Shown in pieces: positions 34,988-44,224 of a stretch of 44,224 nucleotides of DNA (position 1 is the first letter of the stretch; the number at the start of each line of letters is the position of its first letter). The stretch is taken from assembly GCF_900113675.1 (NCBI RefSeq), contig NZ_FOQE01000019.1, forward strand, positions 1 to 44,224, given 5' to 3'. The notes beneath the pieces are model-generated. The model searched no databases and was not told the origin of the DNA. It saw only the letters and a list, made by a program, of their open reading frames with translations. The stretch comes from Pisciglobus halotolerans. GTDB taxonomy: Bacteria; Bacillota; Bacilli; Lactobacillales; Carnobacteriaceae. A program made the position numbers and the translations under genes.

Positions 34988-36388
34988 TTATTTAATCAAT
35001 TCATAAATGGCTTCTGCATAGATCGCGCATGCTCGCGTCAAATCTTCCAAAGCAATAAATTCATTGGCTTGGTGCATCGTATCAATGCTGTCAGGGAACA
35101 TGGCGCCATAAGCTACTCCACGTTCAAGCAATCGGCCATATGTCCCGCCGCCGATAGAATGTTCTTTTGCTTCTAGACCTGTTTGCTTGTGGTAAACGTC
35201 TAACAAAGTTTTTACAAGCGGATCATCAGCTGGTACATAATGAGGTGTTTTAGCTTTTCCTCGTTTGAACGTCACATCATATTCGGCTAATTTATCTTCC
35301 ATTTTTTGTTCAATACTTTGGAAATCCATACCGCGTGGGAAACGGAAATTAACGGCAATTTGGCCGCCTTCTTCAGGTGTAAATGAAAAGACACCTGGGT
35401 TCATCGTTAAATCACCCATCACTTCATCTTCGAAGTTTAGCCCTAACTGTTCTGCTCTTGAATCTTCATGCAAATAGTTAGCAGTTAATTGAATAAAGTT
35501 TTGCGCGTCTTCGCCAAATTTGAAATTGCTTAAGAAAGCTGCTAAGTAAGTTCCTGCGTTAAAACCTCCACGCGGTTCCATTCCATGAGCTGCTTTTCCA
35601 ACAACTTTAATGGTCACTTTATTCTTGTCTACTTCAACAGTACCGTCAATTGGAGAAGTGTCTGCAAAATCATAAAAAGCTTTTTCAATCACTTCAGCTT
35701 CTTGACTGTTAAAGACCGCAATAGCATCTTGCGGTACCATGTTTTCACGCAAACCAGCTTCAAAGCGGATCAATTCATTCTTGCCGCCTTTATTGCCGCC
35801 ATGGACATTAACGTAAACAGTTAAGTTCCCTTTTTCACCATTGATGATAGGGAAATCTGCATCTGGCGAAAAACCAAAGTCAGGCTTTTCTTCTACAGAT
35901 AAGTAGTGATCCATGCATTGCCAATCACTTTCTTCATCTGTACCAATAATGAAACGAACACGCTTAGAAACGGGCAGTCCAAGTTCCTTAATGATCTTGA
36001 TAGCATAATAAGCAGCCATTCCAGGACCCTTATCATCACTAGCACCGCGTGCATAAATTCGATCATTTTTAATGACTGGTTCAAATGGATCTGTTTCCCA
36101 GCCGGTACCAGTAGGCACGACATCAACGTGCGCCAGCACACCCATCAGTTCGTCACCTTCACCGTATTCAATGTGTCCGGCAATATTTCCTGTTTTTTTG
36201 GTTGTAAAACCGTCTCGTTTCCCAATTTCTAGAAAAGCTTCCAGTGCCTTTTTCGGTCCAGGACCAACCGGTGCATCTTCAGATACTTTGCTGTCATCAC
36301 GAACACTGTCGATACGCAATAATGTAAACAAGTCTTCCAACATGTCATCTTTGCGTTTTTCTACTTCTTTTTTCCAATCTATTGCCAT
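34988..36388 (-). CDS. pepV: Dipeptidase PepV (M20 family)
   Basis: A 466-aa di-zinc dipeptidase with broad specificity for unsubstituted dipeptides. The M20 metal-binding motifs are visible: HVDVVPTG (near 87), ARGASDDKGP (near 114) and GTDEESDW (near 149). GGGTYGR and the PHYVPADD segment of the second half are also present. The length matches lactobacillal and enterococcal PepV. The ATG follows AAGGAG. In B. subtilis the related ytjP gene lies near the pseudouridine synthase and ytgP genes, and the same grouping appears here. Monocistronic. Confidence 0.94.
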   Translation of the reverse strand: MAIDWKKEVEKRKDDMLEDLFTLLRIDSVRDDSKVSEDAPVGPGPKKALEAFLEIGKRDGFTTKKTGNIAGHIEYGEGDELMGVLAHVDVVPTGTGWETDPFEPVIKNDRIYARGASDDKGPGMAAYYAIKIIKELGLPVSKRVRFIIGTDEESDWQCMDHYLSVEEKPDFGFSPDADFPIINGEKGNLTVYVNVHGGNKGGKNELIRFEAGLRENMVPQDAIAVFNSQEAEVIEKAFYDFADTSPIDGTVEVDKNKVTIKVVGKAAHGMEPRGGFNAGTYLAAFLSNFKFGEDAQNFIQLTANYLHEDSRAEQLGLNFEDEVMGDLTMNPGVFSFTPEEGGQIAVNFRFPRGMDFQSIEQKMEDKLAEYDVTFKRGKAKTPHYVPADDPLVKTLLDVYHKQTGLEAKEHSIGGGTYGRLLERGVAYGAMFPDSIDTMHQANEFIALEDLTRACAIYAEAIYELIK

Positions 36389-36646
36389 TAAACAAACACT
36401 CCTTCCAATCTTTTAACAGTACTATCATATCATTTTTGAAGGGTGAACCCAAAATAAACTTTTTTCTGTTTTACCAGTTGCTATGTTAGATCGCGTCTCA
36501 AATGATAAGTTTGCTTTGCCTTTCTTCACAATGGTCTAATCGCAAAAGAGACATTTCGTGCAATACATTCTTTTCCCTTTTATAATACTATTAGAATGAT
36601 AAACAAGATACATTTGGACATCTTGTTATATTTAGGAGGGCTTTAT

Positions 36647-37480
36647 TTGAAGAACATTACAGCAGATATCGTTCAGCAATTCATCCCTAAAAGAAAAGAA
36701 GACAGTTATAAAGGAACTTATGGTAAAGTTCTTGTTATTGGCGGAGATCAAAATATGGGTGGAGCAATTATGTTAACTGCTAGTGCTGCAGTATATAGTG
36801 GCGCAGGACTCGTGACGGTTGCAACAGACCCCAAAAACCATACTGCATTGCATGCTCGTTTGCCGGAAGCGATGGTCCTTGATTTGTGGGATGCAAAAAG
36901 TTTAGAAGAACAAATTAAAAAAGTTGATATTGTGGTGATGGGTCCCGGCTTAGGGTTATCTGAACAAGCAGCTGAAGTAGTCGAACTTGTGTTTCAACAT
37001 ATTCATAAAGAACAACAGCTGATTTTAGATGGAAGCGCGATTTCTTTGGTTGCTCAAGAAAGCTTGTCTCTTCCAGAAACGCACCTTACTTTTACCCCTC
37101 ATGCTGGTGAATGGAAAAAACTCAGTGGGATTTCTAAAGAAGATCAAACAGTTGAAAAGAACAAGCAAGCCCAAAAAAAATTAGATGCGACGATCGTACT
37201 AAAAGGTTCTCGAACAGAAATTTATTTCTGCAATGACGATTGGAAAAATACAACCGGCAATCCTGCAATGGCAACTGGTGGAATGGGCGATACACTGGCT
37301 GGAATGATTGCCGGCTTTACAGCTCAACTGCCAGATAAAGAACAAGCCACTTTAGCTGCAGTTTACCTGCATAGTTACATTGGAGATGCTTTGGCAGATC
37401 AGCAGTATGTTGTACTGCCTTCTCAAATTATCGAAGCTATTCCTTCATTTATGAAAAATTTTGAACAGCAACGTTTATGA
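36647..37480 (+). CDS. nnrD: ADP-dependent NAD(P)H-hydrate dehydratase
   Basis: A 277-aa ribokinase-fold enzyme that restores NAD(P)H from its hydrates. Motifs are KVLVIGGDQNMGGA (about 24-37), GPGLGLS, LDGSAIS, TPHAGEW, VLKGSR and NPAMATGGMGDTLAGMIAGF, the last holding the catalytic Asp. The N-terminal epimerase (NnrE) domain found in fused forms is absent. The TTG at 36647 has AGGAGGG 7 bases upstream and gives the usual length; the open frame extends 17 codons upstream without a site. Monocistronic, with a TATAAT at about 36580. Confidence 0.93.
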   Translation: MKNITADIVQQFIPKRKEDSYKGTYGKVLVIGGDQNMGGAIMLTASAAVYSGAGLVTVATDPKNHTALHARLPEAMVLDLWDAKSLEEQIKKVDIVVMGPGLGLSEQAAEVVELVFQHIHKEQQLILDGSAISLVAQESLSLPETHLTFTPHAGEWKKLSGISKEDQTVEKNKQAQKKLDATIVLKGSRTEIYFCNDDWKNTTGNPAMATGGMGDTLAGMIAGFTAQLPDKEQATLAAVYLHSYIGDALADQQYVVLPSQIIEAIPSFMKNFEQQRL

Positions 37481-37537
37481 GAGTCATTTATTTTCTTGCA
37501 GGGATTTCTGTCAGGATCTTCCTATCAAAGTAATGAG

Positions 37538-37587
37538 AACAAAAACAGCTGCTGCCAGTTAAACTATTGGCAGCAGCTGTTTTTGTT
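37538..37587. terminator. Bidirectional terminator between nnrD and rsuA
   Basis: A perfect ~20-bp stem (AACAAAAACAGCTGCTGCCA with its complement) around a 10-base loop lies between convergent genes, and its right end touches the rsuA stop codon. Confidence 0.92.
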
Positions 37588-38306
37588 TATTTCTTTTTTA
37601 ATGTTTCGATTTCTTCTTCAGTCAGAGGTCTGTATTGCCCCAATTTTAAGTGCTGATCAAGTTTTAAAGGCCCCATCGTTGTTCTTTTTAAGTAAACAAC
37701 TTTCTTATCCACCGCTTCAAACATCCGTTTTACCTGATGAAACTTTCCTTCTCGAATCGTCACCTGAACAGTAGACCTTTTCTTTTCTGTTTCTGTTTTT
37801 ATGATCGTTAAGTTGGCTGGCTTGCAAAGATAACCATCATCTAGCTGGATTCCGTGTTGGAAAGCCTTCTGATCTTCTTCAGTGACCAGGCCTATTATTT
37901 CAGCTTCATACAGCTTATCAACATGCTTTTTAGGCGACAGCAGATCATGCGCTAATGCTCCATCGTTTGTCAACAAAAGCAAGCCTTCAGTGTCGATATC
38001 AAGTCGACCAACTGGAAAAGGTTCTTGTAATTGATCTTGCGGTTCTAATAAATCAATGACAGTCTCATGAAAATCATCTGTAGTCGCACTGATGACTCCT
38101 TGAGGTTTGTTCAGCATGAAATAGACAAATTCTTGATATTGAACTTGCTCTCCCAGAACTTGGATTCGATCATTTTCTTCATCTACTTGACGCTTTCCGT
38201 CTTTTTCAGTTTCGCCATTTACAGTCACAATACCTTTTTTAAGGAGTGCTTTTACTTCTTTTCGTGTACCAAAACCGGTATGAGCCAACAACTTGTCTAA
38301 GCGCAA
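37587..38306 (-). CDS. rsuA: 16S rRNA pseudouridine synthase (RsuA/RluB/E/F family)
   Basis: A 239-aa enzyme with an N-terminal S4 RNA-binding domain (about 1-60) and a pseudouridine synthase domain containing GRLDIDTEGLLLLTNDG, which includes the catalytic Asp. The small-subunit 16S type (U516) fits best. The start is TTG at 38306 with AAAGGAG 7 bases upstream; the open frame runs 15 codons further up with no site. It follows the flippase gene by about 97 bp on the same strand; the pair is conserved in Firmicutes. Confidence 0.92.
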   Translation of the reverse strand: MRLDKLLAHTGFGTRKEVKALLKKGIVTVNGETEKDGKRQVDEENDRIQVLGEQVQYQEFVYFMLNKPQGVISATTDDFHETVIDLLEPQDQLQEPFPVGRLDIDTEGLLLLTNDGALAHDLLSPKKHVDKLYEAEIIGLVTEEDQKAFQHGIQLDDGYLCKPANLTIIKTETEKKRSTVQVTIREGKFHQVKRMFEAVDKKVVYLKRTTMGPLKLDQHLKLGQYRPLTEEEIETLKKK

Positions 38307-38403
38307 TTTTTTTCTCCTTTCTAAATGACAGATATCGAACAGGTTGTGCAAAACCTTCTAAAGGGGATGCACACATTGTGTCAACTTTGCTGTCTATTCC
38401 GTT

Positions 38404-40095
38404 TTAACGAATGTGCAGTTTGACACGAGCTCTTTTTGCCATATTCCCCAACAACTTTTCAGCTAAGCGTGTTTTTAAGATCAAATAGCCATACGTAAGT
38501 ACACCTACAACAGCAACTACTCCCACAACGATAACTGATCCAGAACGGCTGCTTTCATCAATAAACAGCCACATGATCTCTCTCGTCAACCAAGTAACGA
38601 GCATCATCGTCAATGAAAGCAATCCAATCAGCAAAATGCGTTTTGATAACAATTTAAAATCATATTTCGTTGAAAAGTACATGGAGCGCATCATAAAGTA
38701 GGCAGCCAGTCCAAATCCTATCATGTTGGCATATAACATACCGTTTGTTTTAAATAATATCAAAAGCGGTGCTTGAATGATCAACTTAGCTGCCAATCCA
38801 AACATCAAAGCTTTTACAGCGGCTCTTACTTTGCTTGCTGCCAAAAGATTTGAGCCTAGAATGGTGTAAAGGCCTAAAAATAGTGTCATAATAGCGGAGA
38901 TTTTTGTCATTTCTGTCCCGAAATCATTTTGCCCATAAAACAAAGAATATAAAGGTGAAGCGACCACAAACATCCCTACTGAAGCTGGAAATAACACTAG
39001 AAACAGCAATTGGATACTATTATTGAACTGTTTCCCTACTGCTTTCATGTCACCTTTTGCAACCAAACTACTGATCAAGGGCACAGAAGTTGCAGCCATC
39101 GCACTGCCCAAAGATAAAACGATCATAATCAGTTTATGGGCGTTAGCTGCTGCAATACCGTAGAATTCTTCAATTTCTTTCGGTGTCCATGCAGTTATTC
39201 TAGACATCACTGGTTCATAAGTATATTGGTCGATCAATTGTGATAAGGTAATACCCGCTCCTACCATAACAAATGGAATCGCAGTCTTGACAATGGCAAC
39301 AAAAATTTTATTGGTTTCTACTTCTTGGTGATTGATGCTATGTTCAATTTCTTCTTCAAGTGCAGCTCGTTTCTGCCAAACTTTATAAGCAAGATACAAA
39401 ATACTTGCTAACGCTCCAACAAATGCAGCAAATGTAGAAAGAGATACGGCATTGACCATCGATCCATTAAACATGACGCGGATGATATAGACGGAGACCA
39501 GCATAAAGATAACACGAACAACTTGTTCAAGAATTTGTGAAATCGCAGAAGGAGCCATCGTATTGTGTCCTTGAATATAACCTCTCGTCACACTCATCAT
39601 TGGGATGATCAATAAAGCTGGTGTCAGAGAACGAATAACTTGAGTACCTTCAGCAACAGAAGCAGCTGGACTTGCTTCTGCCAGCACTGGAGCCAGTAAA
39701 AACATTAAGGAAGCTGAGATAACTCCCGTGATTCCCATAACTTGCAGTCCTTTTTTATAAATCTTCTGCCCAGTTTTAAAATCACCGATCGAATTATAAT
39801 AAGAGACTTGTTTTGAAATGGAAGACGGCACACCAGCTGTTGCAATACTTAAGAATAATGCATACGGCGTATAGCCAATATTGAACAATGCATTCGCCGC
39901 ATTAGCTGTTGACTGATCTCCCATCCAAGACATCCACGGAATGATATACAGTGCGCCTAGCAGCCTGGAAACAACACTGCCGATACTCATCCATGCTGAA
40001 CCAGCTACCATAGTCTCTTGTGAACTTTTTTGTTTTTTCTTATTCATACGCTGACCCATTTGTTTATTTCTTACTTTTATAGAATCGTTTGTCAT
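38404..40095 (-). CDS. ytgP: MurJ-like lipid II flippase / polysaccharide exporter (YtgP family)
   Basis: A 563-aa MOP-superfamily membrane protein with about 14 transmembrane helices spread from residue ~35 to ~545. The YtgP/SpoVB-like group is thought to flip lipid II or related polyprenyl-linked wall precursors. Arginine and Asp/Glu residues within helices 1-2 fit this. The basic N-terminus (MNKKKQKSS) is cytoplasmic. The ATG at 40095 has only a weak AGGTTAA site, and a start at 40047 is possible. Together with the PBP and D-Asp pathway it adds to the wall cluster. Function is inferred from homologues. Confidence 0.87.
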   Translation of the reverse strand: MTNDSIKVRNKQMGQRMNKKKQKSSQETMVAGSAWMSIGSVVSRLLGALYIIPWMSWMGDQSTANAANALFNIGYTPYALFLSIATAGVPSSISKQVSYYNSIGDFKTGQKIYKKGLQVMGITGVISASLMFLLAPVLAEASPAASVAEGTQVIRSLTPALLIIPMMSVTRGYIQGHNTMAPSAISQILEQVVRVIFMLVSVYIIRVMFNGSMVNAVSLSTFAAFVGALASILYLAYKVWQKRAALEEEIEHSINHQEVETNKIFVAIVKTAIPFVMVGAGITLSQLIDQYTYEPVMSRITAWTPKEIEEFYGIAAANAHKLIMIVLSLGSAMAATSVPLISSLVAKGDMKAVGKQFNNSIQLLFLVLFPASVGMFVVASPLYSLFYGQNDFGTEMTKISAIMTLFLGLYTILGSNLLAASKVRAAVKALMFGLAAKLIIQAPLLILFKTNGMLYANMIGFGLAAYFMMRSMYFSTKYDFKLLSKRILLIGLLSLTMMLVTWLTREIMWLFIDESSRSGSVIVVGVVAVVGVLTYGYLILKTRLAEKLLGNMAKRARVKLHIR

Positions 40096-40249
40096 ATCAT
40101 TATTAACCTACTCTCATGGTTTTACATATCAGCCTCTATTCTACTTTTTATACCTTACTGTTGCAACGCTTAAATCCGTTCTGCTACATAAATTTAACAA
40201 ATTTTTAAACCCTCTCCTGCTTGTTTTTTCGTTTGCCACTTTCAACTAA

Positions 40250-40291
40250 ATACAAACAAGACCTCAGCAGTTGCTCAGATCTTGTTTGTAT
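40250..40291. terminator. Bidirectional hairpin terminator upstream of the flippase gene
   Basis: ATACAAACAAGA and TCTTGTTTGTAT are perfect 12-bp arms with an inner stretch that can extend the pairing. On the minus strand it is followed by a T-rich tail. It is probably the end of the leuS transcript, which would then include the repeats. Confidence 0.72.
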
Positions 40292-40394
40292 TTGCATTTT
40301 ATTCAGCTTTTGCTGTGACTCTTGCGATTTTAATCGCTTAGAGGCATGATACACTTTGCCGAAACGGCAACAGTGCTTCCGATAATGATATTAA

Positions 40395-40690
40395 TTTTCA
40401 TTTTCCTGTCGCCTCTATCGACCTCGCTTCGCATCCTTTTAGTTGAGCTGCGCGAGGTAGAGGCTCGGGTAAAATTCAAAAGTCGCTCGCATGCGCGGGA
40501 TGCTCTGCGCCGCGCTTTTTCATTTTCCTGTCGCCTCTATCGACCTCGCTTCGCATCCTTTTAGTTGAGCTGCGCGAGGTAGAGGCTCGGGTAAAATTCA
40601 AAAGTCGCTCGCATGCGCGGGATGCTCTGCGCCGCGCTTTTTCATTTTCCTGTCGCCTCTATCGACCTCGCTTCGCATCCTTTTAGTTGG
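40395..40690. repeat. GC-rich 122-bp tandem repeat, about 2.4 copies, overlapping the leuS 3' end
   Basis: Two identical full units (40395-40516, 40517-40638) and a partial third (40639-40690) have a period of 122. The third ends at the leuS stop codon (TTA at 40683-40685), sharing CCTTTTAGTTG with the inside of the other units. Each unit has GCCTCTA/CCTCGC and GCGAGG/TAGAGGC arms and a second GCGCGG/CCGCGC stem. GC content is much higher than the surroundings. No gene is encoded. Confidence 0.9.
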
Positions 40691-43100
40691 CTACGATGTT
40701 GACGAGTTTTCCAGGTACGACAATGACTTTGCGGATTGTTTTTCCTTCTAGAAGTTCTTGGATTTTTTCATCTGACATCGCCATTTTTTCCAAGTCTTCT
40801 TTGGAAATTTTTCTAGAAGCTCTTGTTTTTGAACGCAATTTTCCATTTATTTGGAAGACAACTTCTACTTCGTCTTCTATCAACATGGATGCATCATATA
40901 CTGGCCAAGGTACATAAGAAATGCCTTCGTCGCTGTCAGTTACTCTTTCCCAAAGTTCTTCACCCATATGTGGTGCGATCGGTGCAATCATTTGGATCAA
41001 GCCTTTAATGTAATCGACAGGCAATGCTTCTGCTTTATAAGCTTCATTAACAAAAATCATCAATTGGGAGATGCCAGTATTAAAGTGAAGATCTTCAAAA
41101 TCTTCCGTTACTTTCTTCACGGTTTGATGATAAACAACGTTTAATTTACCATCGTTAAATGTAGTAATACGATCACGCACTTTACCGTCTTCGTCAATGA
41201 TCAAGCGCCAGACACGGTCCAAGAATTTACGGCTGCCTTCCAGCCCATCTTCATTCCAAGCGATCGAAGCATCCAAAGGACCCATAAACATTTCATACGT
41301 TCTTAGTGTATCAGCACCATATTGTTCCACTACATCATCAGGATTTACAACATTTCCTCTTGATTTAGACATTTTTTCATTATTCTCGCCTAAAATCATT
41401 CCTTGATTGTACAATTTTTGGAAAGGTTCTTTATTCGGCACAACACCTAGATCGTATAAGAACTTATTCCAGAATCGTGCGTAAAGCAAATGCAATACAG
41501 CATGTTCTGCTCCACCGATATACATATCAACTGGCATCCATTCTTTTAGTTTTTCAGGGTCTGCAATTTGTTTTTTATTGTGCGGATCTATGAAACGTAA
41601 GAAGTACCATGAGCTGCCTGCCCATTGTGGCATTGTATTGGTGTCTCTTCGTCCTTTTTTGCCGGTTTCCGGATCTGTTACATTGACCCATTCAGTGATA
41701 TTAGCTAATGGAGATTCTCCTGTACCACTTGGCTTGATCTCATCTGTTTTAGGAAGCAACAAAGGCAATTCATCTTCAGGAACAGCTGTCGTTGTACCAT
41801 CTTCCCAATGAATGATTGGAATAGGTTCACCCCAATAACGTTGGCGGGCAAACAACCAATCACGCAAACGATAAGTAACCTCTTTCTTACCCACACCATT
41901 TTCTTCCAGCCATTGGTTCATTTTGTCAATAGCTTCTTCTTTGTTCAATCCATCTAGAAAACCAGAGTTGATGTGTTTGCCATCTTCAGTATAAGCTGCT
42001 TTAGTCACATCTCCGCCTTCCAAGACTGGAATAATCTCTAATCCAAACTTAGTTGCAAAAGCCCAGTCCCGCTCATCATGAGCGGGAACAGCCATAATGG
42101 CTCCTGTACCATAGGAAGACAGCACATAATCTGCGATCCAAATTGGAACTTCTTTTCCATTAACTGGATTGATCGCATAAGCACCAGTAAAGACACCCGT
42201 TTTATCTTTATTCAAATCAGTTCGGTCTAGGTCGCTCTTTGTACTAACCGCTTTGATATAAGCTGAAACAGCTTCTTTTTGCTCTGGTGTTGTAATGCGT
42301 TGCACGATATCTGCTTCTGGCGCAAATACGGTATAAGTTGCACCAAACAAAGTATCTGGACGAGTCGTGAAAACAGTGAATGTTTCATCTGTTCCTTTCA
42401 CTTTAAAATCAACATTTGCTCCCACAGACTTGCCGATCCAGTTGCGTTGCATATCTTTAATGCTTTCAGGCCAATCGACCAATTCTAGATCATCCAGCAA
42501 ACGGTCTGCATAAGCGGTTATTTTAAGCATCCATTGTTTCATCGGTTTGCGGTAAACAGGATATCCGCCGCGCTCACTTTTGCCATCGATCACTTCTTCA
42601 TTTGCTAGAACTGTCCCCAATGCCGGGCACCAGTTAACCGCAACTTCCGCTTCATAAGCTAGCCCTTTTTCATACATTTTTGTAAAGATCCACTGTGTCC
42701 ATTTGTAATACTCAGGATCTGTTGTATTGATTTCACGGTCCCAGTCATAACTGAAACCAAGTGACTTAATTTGTCGTGTAAAGTTTAGAATATTTTTTTG
42801 TGTAAATTCAGCAGGATCGTTTCCTGTATCTAATGCATATTGCTCAGCCGGCAAACCAAAAGCATCCCATCCCATTGGGTGCAGCACATTATAGCCTTGA
42901 GCTCGTTTCATTCGGGACAAAATATCGGTTGCTGTGTAACCTTCTGGATGTCCTACATGCAATCCTTGGCCGGATGGGTAAGGAAACATATCCAATGCAT
43001 AGTAATTTTCTTTATTTGGATCTTCCTTTGTTTGAAATGTATGATTTTTCTCCCAATACATTTGCCACTTTTTTTCAATACTCTTGTGGTTAAAGCTCAT
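40683..43100 (-). CDS. leuS: Leucyl-tRNA synthetase
   Basis: An 805-aa class Ia synthetase that charges tRNA-Leu. The HIGH-type motif is HVGH (48-51), followed by the CP1 editing domain (about 220-420). The KMSKS loop is at about 575-579, and the C-terminal anticodon and Leu-specific domains follow. The C-terminal end (GKLVNIVAN) is the usual one. I start at ATG 43100, with AAAAGGAG about 8 bases upstream; the frame reaches up to 43157, but that extension runs through the T-box terminator and is not coding. Expression is controlled by the upstream T-box. Confidence 0.97.
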   Translation of the reverse strand: MSFNHKSIEKKWQMYWEKNHTFQTKEDPNKENYYALDMFPYPSGQGLHVGHPEGYTATDILSRMKRAQGYNVLHPMGWDAFGLPAEQYALDTGNDPAEFTQKNILNFTRQIKSLGFSYDWDREINTTDPEYYKWTQWIFTKMYEKGLAYEAEVAVNWCPALGTVLANEEVIDGKSERGGYPVYRKPMKQWMLKITAYADRLLDDLELVDWPESIKDMQRNWIGKSVGANVDFKVKGTDETFTVFTTRPDTLFGATYTVFAPEADIVQRITTPEQKEAVSAYIKAVSTKSDLDRTDLNKDKTGVFTGAYAINPVNGKEVPIWIADYVLSSYGTGAIMAVPAHDERDWAFATKFGLEIIPVLEGGDVTKAAYTEDGKHINSGFLDGLNKEEAIDKMNQWLEENGVGKKEVTYRLRDWLFARQRYWGEPIPIIHWEDGTTTAVPEDELPLLLPKTDEIKPSGTGESPLANITEWVNVTDPETGKKGRRDTNTMPQWAGSSWYFLRFIDPHNKKQIADPEKLKEWMPVDMYIGGAEHAVLHLLYARFWNKFLYDLGVVPNKEPFQKLYNQGMILGENNEKMSKSRGNVVNPDDVVEQYGADTLRTYEMFMGPLDASIAWNEDGLEGSRKFLDRVWRLIIDEDGKVRDRITTFNDGKLNVVYHQTVKKVTEDFEDLHFNTGISQLMIFVNEAYKAEALPVDYIKGLIQMIAPIAPHMGEELWERVTDSDEGISYVPWPVYDASMLIEDEVEVVFQINGKLRSKTRASRKISKEDLEKMAMSDEKIQELLEGKTIRKVIVVPGKLVNIVAN

Positions 43101-43129
43101 CGTACTCGCTCCTTTTCCTTTTTTAAATA

Positions 43130-43416
43130 AAAAAAATCGCCCTATAAGATTTAGCAAAATATGCTAACGCTCATAGGACGGCTTGATTTCTCTAGACGTG
43201 GTACCACCTAATATTTTCTGTCTTTTTGATAAAAGCTGCAAGACAGACTCTTCCTACCCTTAACGCGGGCGAAACGTCTCTGCCTACTCTTTTCAGCAAA
43301 GCGACTCCAAAGGCGAGTTCGATCAGTTCTTTTGTACATTTACACCAGCCATGCACTCTCTAGGAAAAGAAATCTTCTCTACTACTCCTCATCATTGTCT
43401 TTCAACGATTGACTCT
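43130..43416 (-). promoter_or_regulatory. T-box leader of leuS (specifier CTC, Leu)
   Basis: The T-box AGGTGGTACCACG lies at 43197-43209 on the minus strand. It is followed by a terminator (CGTCCTATGAG/CTTATAGGGCG and eight T's) at 43130-43180. CTC at 43315-43317, in the context GAACTCGCC, is the leucine specifier of stem I. Uncharged tRNA-Leu is expected to switch the leader to antitermination. Confidence 0.93.
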
Positions 43417-43445
43417 ATTCTATCAAATTCTGATAAACGAATCAA
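43417..43445 (-). promoter_or_regulatory. Promoter of leuS
   Basis: TTGATT and TAGAAT lie 17 bases apart on the minus strand just upstream of the T-box leader. Confidence 0.7.
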
Positions 43446-43595
43446 TCCTTAAAGAAGTGAACGTGATGTGTCTATCTTTTCTAACATTGATCTATTATCG
43501 AGCAAGTAAACTTTTTTCATCGGTCTTGCTACAATTAAAGTACTTTTAGATGCAGATTATTTGAAACTGACATTCATTTAAACAGAGTATTTTAA

Positions 43596-43646
43596 ACAAA
43601 CAAAAGCATAAGTCCAGTTCCAATAGACTTACGCTACTTTGTTTGT
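43596..43646 (-). terminator. Terminator of the LysM gene
   Basis: ACAAACAAAAGC.TAAGT pairs with ACTTA.GCT..TTGTTTGT. It lies 12 bp after the stop codon of the LysM gene, with T's on the minus strand. The stretch 43446-43595 shows nothing else. Confidence 0.75.
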
Positions 43647-43657
43647 GATGCAACTCT

Positions 43658-44224
43658 TTACTTAACCGTTAAACTTTGACCAACAAAAATAAGGTCAGTG
43701 ATTAATGTATTCCATATCTTCAATTGAGACACAGTCGTGCCATACACTTTTGCGATTCCAGATAAAGTATCGCCACTTTTAACAGTATACGTTTTTGTTT
43801 GCTTTGCAGCAGTTGTAGAAGAAGATTCTTTTCCAACGTTAACAGATAATTTTTGATTTACATAAATGGTATCAGAGGAAAGCTTATTCCACACTTTCAA
43901 GTTTGCTACTGTAGTACCGTAGTTTTTAGCAATTTGTGATAAAGTGTCGCCGCTTTTTACTGTATAAACGACATTTAGGTTTGAAACTGTATCTTTGCTT
44001 GAAGATGAGCCTGTTTCTTTTCCAGTTGAACCGCCTTTTACAGTTAAAGATTGACCAACATAGATCGTATCAGAAGACAATTTATTCCAGGCTTTCAAGT
44101 TGGCAACAGTTACACCGTATGCTTTTGCAATCTTCGTCAAATTGTCGCCGCTCTTCACTTTATAAATCGAAGTGTTGGTATTGGTTGTTCCATTTGTATT
44201 GCCAGACGTTGAACCATTTGAAGA
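43658..44224 (-). CDS. LysM-repeat cell-wall protein, C-terminal part
   Basis: The gene is cut by the window edge: the frame is open through 44224, and only the C-terminal 188 codons are visible. Three LysM repeats appear ([20 protein letters not shown]-like, [17 protein letters not shown]-like and [17 protein letters not shown]-like), separated by Ser/Thr/Lys linkers. A Ser/Thr/Asn/Gly-rich linker precedes them. Each repeat ends in a [11 protein letters not shown]-like segment. They bind peptidoglycan glycan strands. A catalytic domain, such as a glucosaminidase or NlpC/P60, probably lies beyond the window. Apparent internal starts are not the true start. Confidence 0.88.
   Translation of the reverse strand, partial: SSNGSTSGNTNGTTNTNTSIYKVKSGDNLTKIAKAYGVTVANLKAWNKLSSDTIYVGQSLTVKGGSTGKETGSSSSKDTVSNLNVVYTVKSGDTLSQIAKNYGTTVANLKVWNKLSSDTIYVNQKLSVNVGKESSSTTAAKQTKTYTVKSGDTLSGIAKVYGTTVSQLKIWNTLITDLIFVGQSLTVK

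Noticed and set aside
40346-40564. Open frame of 72 codons on the plus strand across the 122-bp repeats
   Set aside because: The repeat period is not a multiple of three, so the repeats are read in different frames. There is no ribosome-binding site, and the frame is a by-product of GC-rich palindromes.
40395-40690. CRISPR-like array
   Set aside because: The A-B-A-B-A arrangement has identical B segments, so there are no unique spacers, and no cas gene is in the window.
43101-43157. N-terminal extension of leuS to an upstream start
   Set aside because: The extra 19 codons run through the ribosome-binding site and into the T-box terminator tail. ATG 43100 has the proper site and gives the normal LeuS length.

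Overview
The window is a chromosomal stretch of a low-GC Firmicute of the order Lactobacillales, most likely an Enterococcus or a close relative. The evidence is the enterococcal gene order, an RNase PH-RdgB fusion, Shine-Dalgarno-led TTG and GTG starts, T-box-controlled aminoacyl-tRNA synthetase genes and a D-aspartate ligase/aspartate racemase pair. That pair is typical of species with a D-Asx peptidoglycan cross-bridge, such as the E. faecium/E. hirae group. No rRNA, tRNA, prophage, CRISPR array or transposase gene was seen. Almost every gene is a recognisable core gene.

Layout. 1-9 kb: tRNA hydroxylase trhO, a class A penicillin-binding protein, the catabolite regulator ccpA divergent from prolidase pepQ, the ytxG/ytxH envelope-stress pair and an MscS channel. 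9-16 kb: the murI - rph/rdgB - yfcE - cbpB run, a NatAB-like ABC exporter and a Bax-inhibitor-1 family membrane protein. 16-24 kb: an 88-aa unknown, then zapA-cvpA-mutS2-trxA, a Mga/AtxA-like regulator and rnhC. 24-32 kb: T-box-controlled pheS-pheT, an HxlR regulator, an HD phosphohydrolase, a TrmH-family methyltransferase, a secreted M23 peptidoglycan hydrolase and a YjbQ protein. 32-38 kb: the D-Asp ligase and racemase, dipeptidase pepV, nnrD and rsuA. 38-44 kb: a MurJ-like flippase (YtgP family), T-box-controlled leuS and the 3' part of a LysM wall protein.

Functional themes. Cell-wall genes recur: the PBP, glutamate racemase, D-Asp ligase and racemase, flippase, M23 hydrolase and LysM protein. 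Translation and tRNA quality genes (pheST, leuS, trhO, rsuA, TrmH), nucleotide and metabolite repair (RdgB, NnrD) and carbon/stress regulation (CcpA, CbpB, HxlR, Mga-like) make up most of the rest.

The unexplained material is between genes. Two diverged copies of a ~280-bp element (8957-9238 and 34688-34963) share nested inverted repeats, and one helix shows compensatory changes. Both copies sit between convergent genes, and a solo copy of one element end (23773-23799) lies in a third convergent interval. A GC-rich 122-bp tandem repeat begins inside the leuS stop codon region (40395-40690). A perfect 21-bp inverted repeat separates cvpA from mutS2. An orphan promoter-to-terminator unit at about 13000-13132 may encode a small RNA. 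I found no defence system or novel operon; the repeated structured element is the best candidate for something undescribed.
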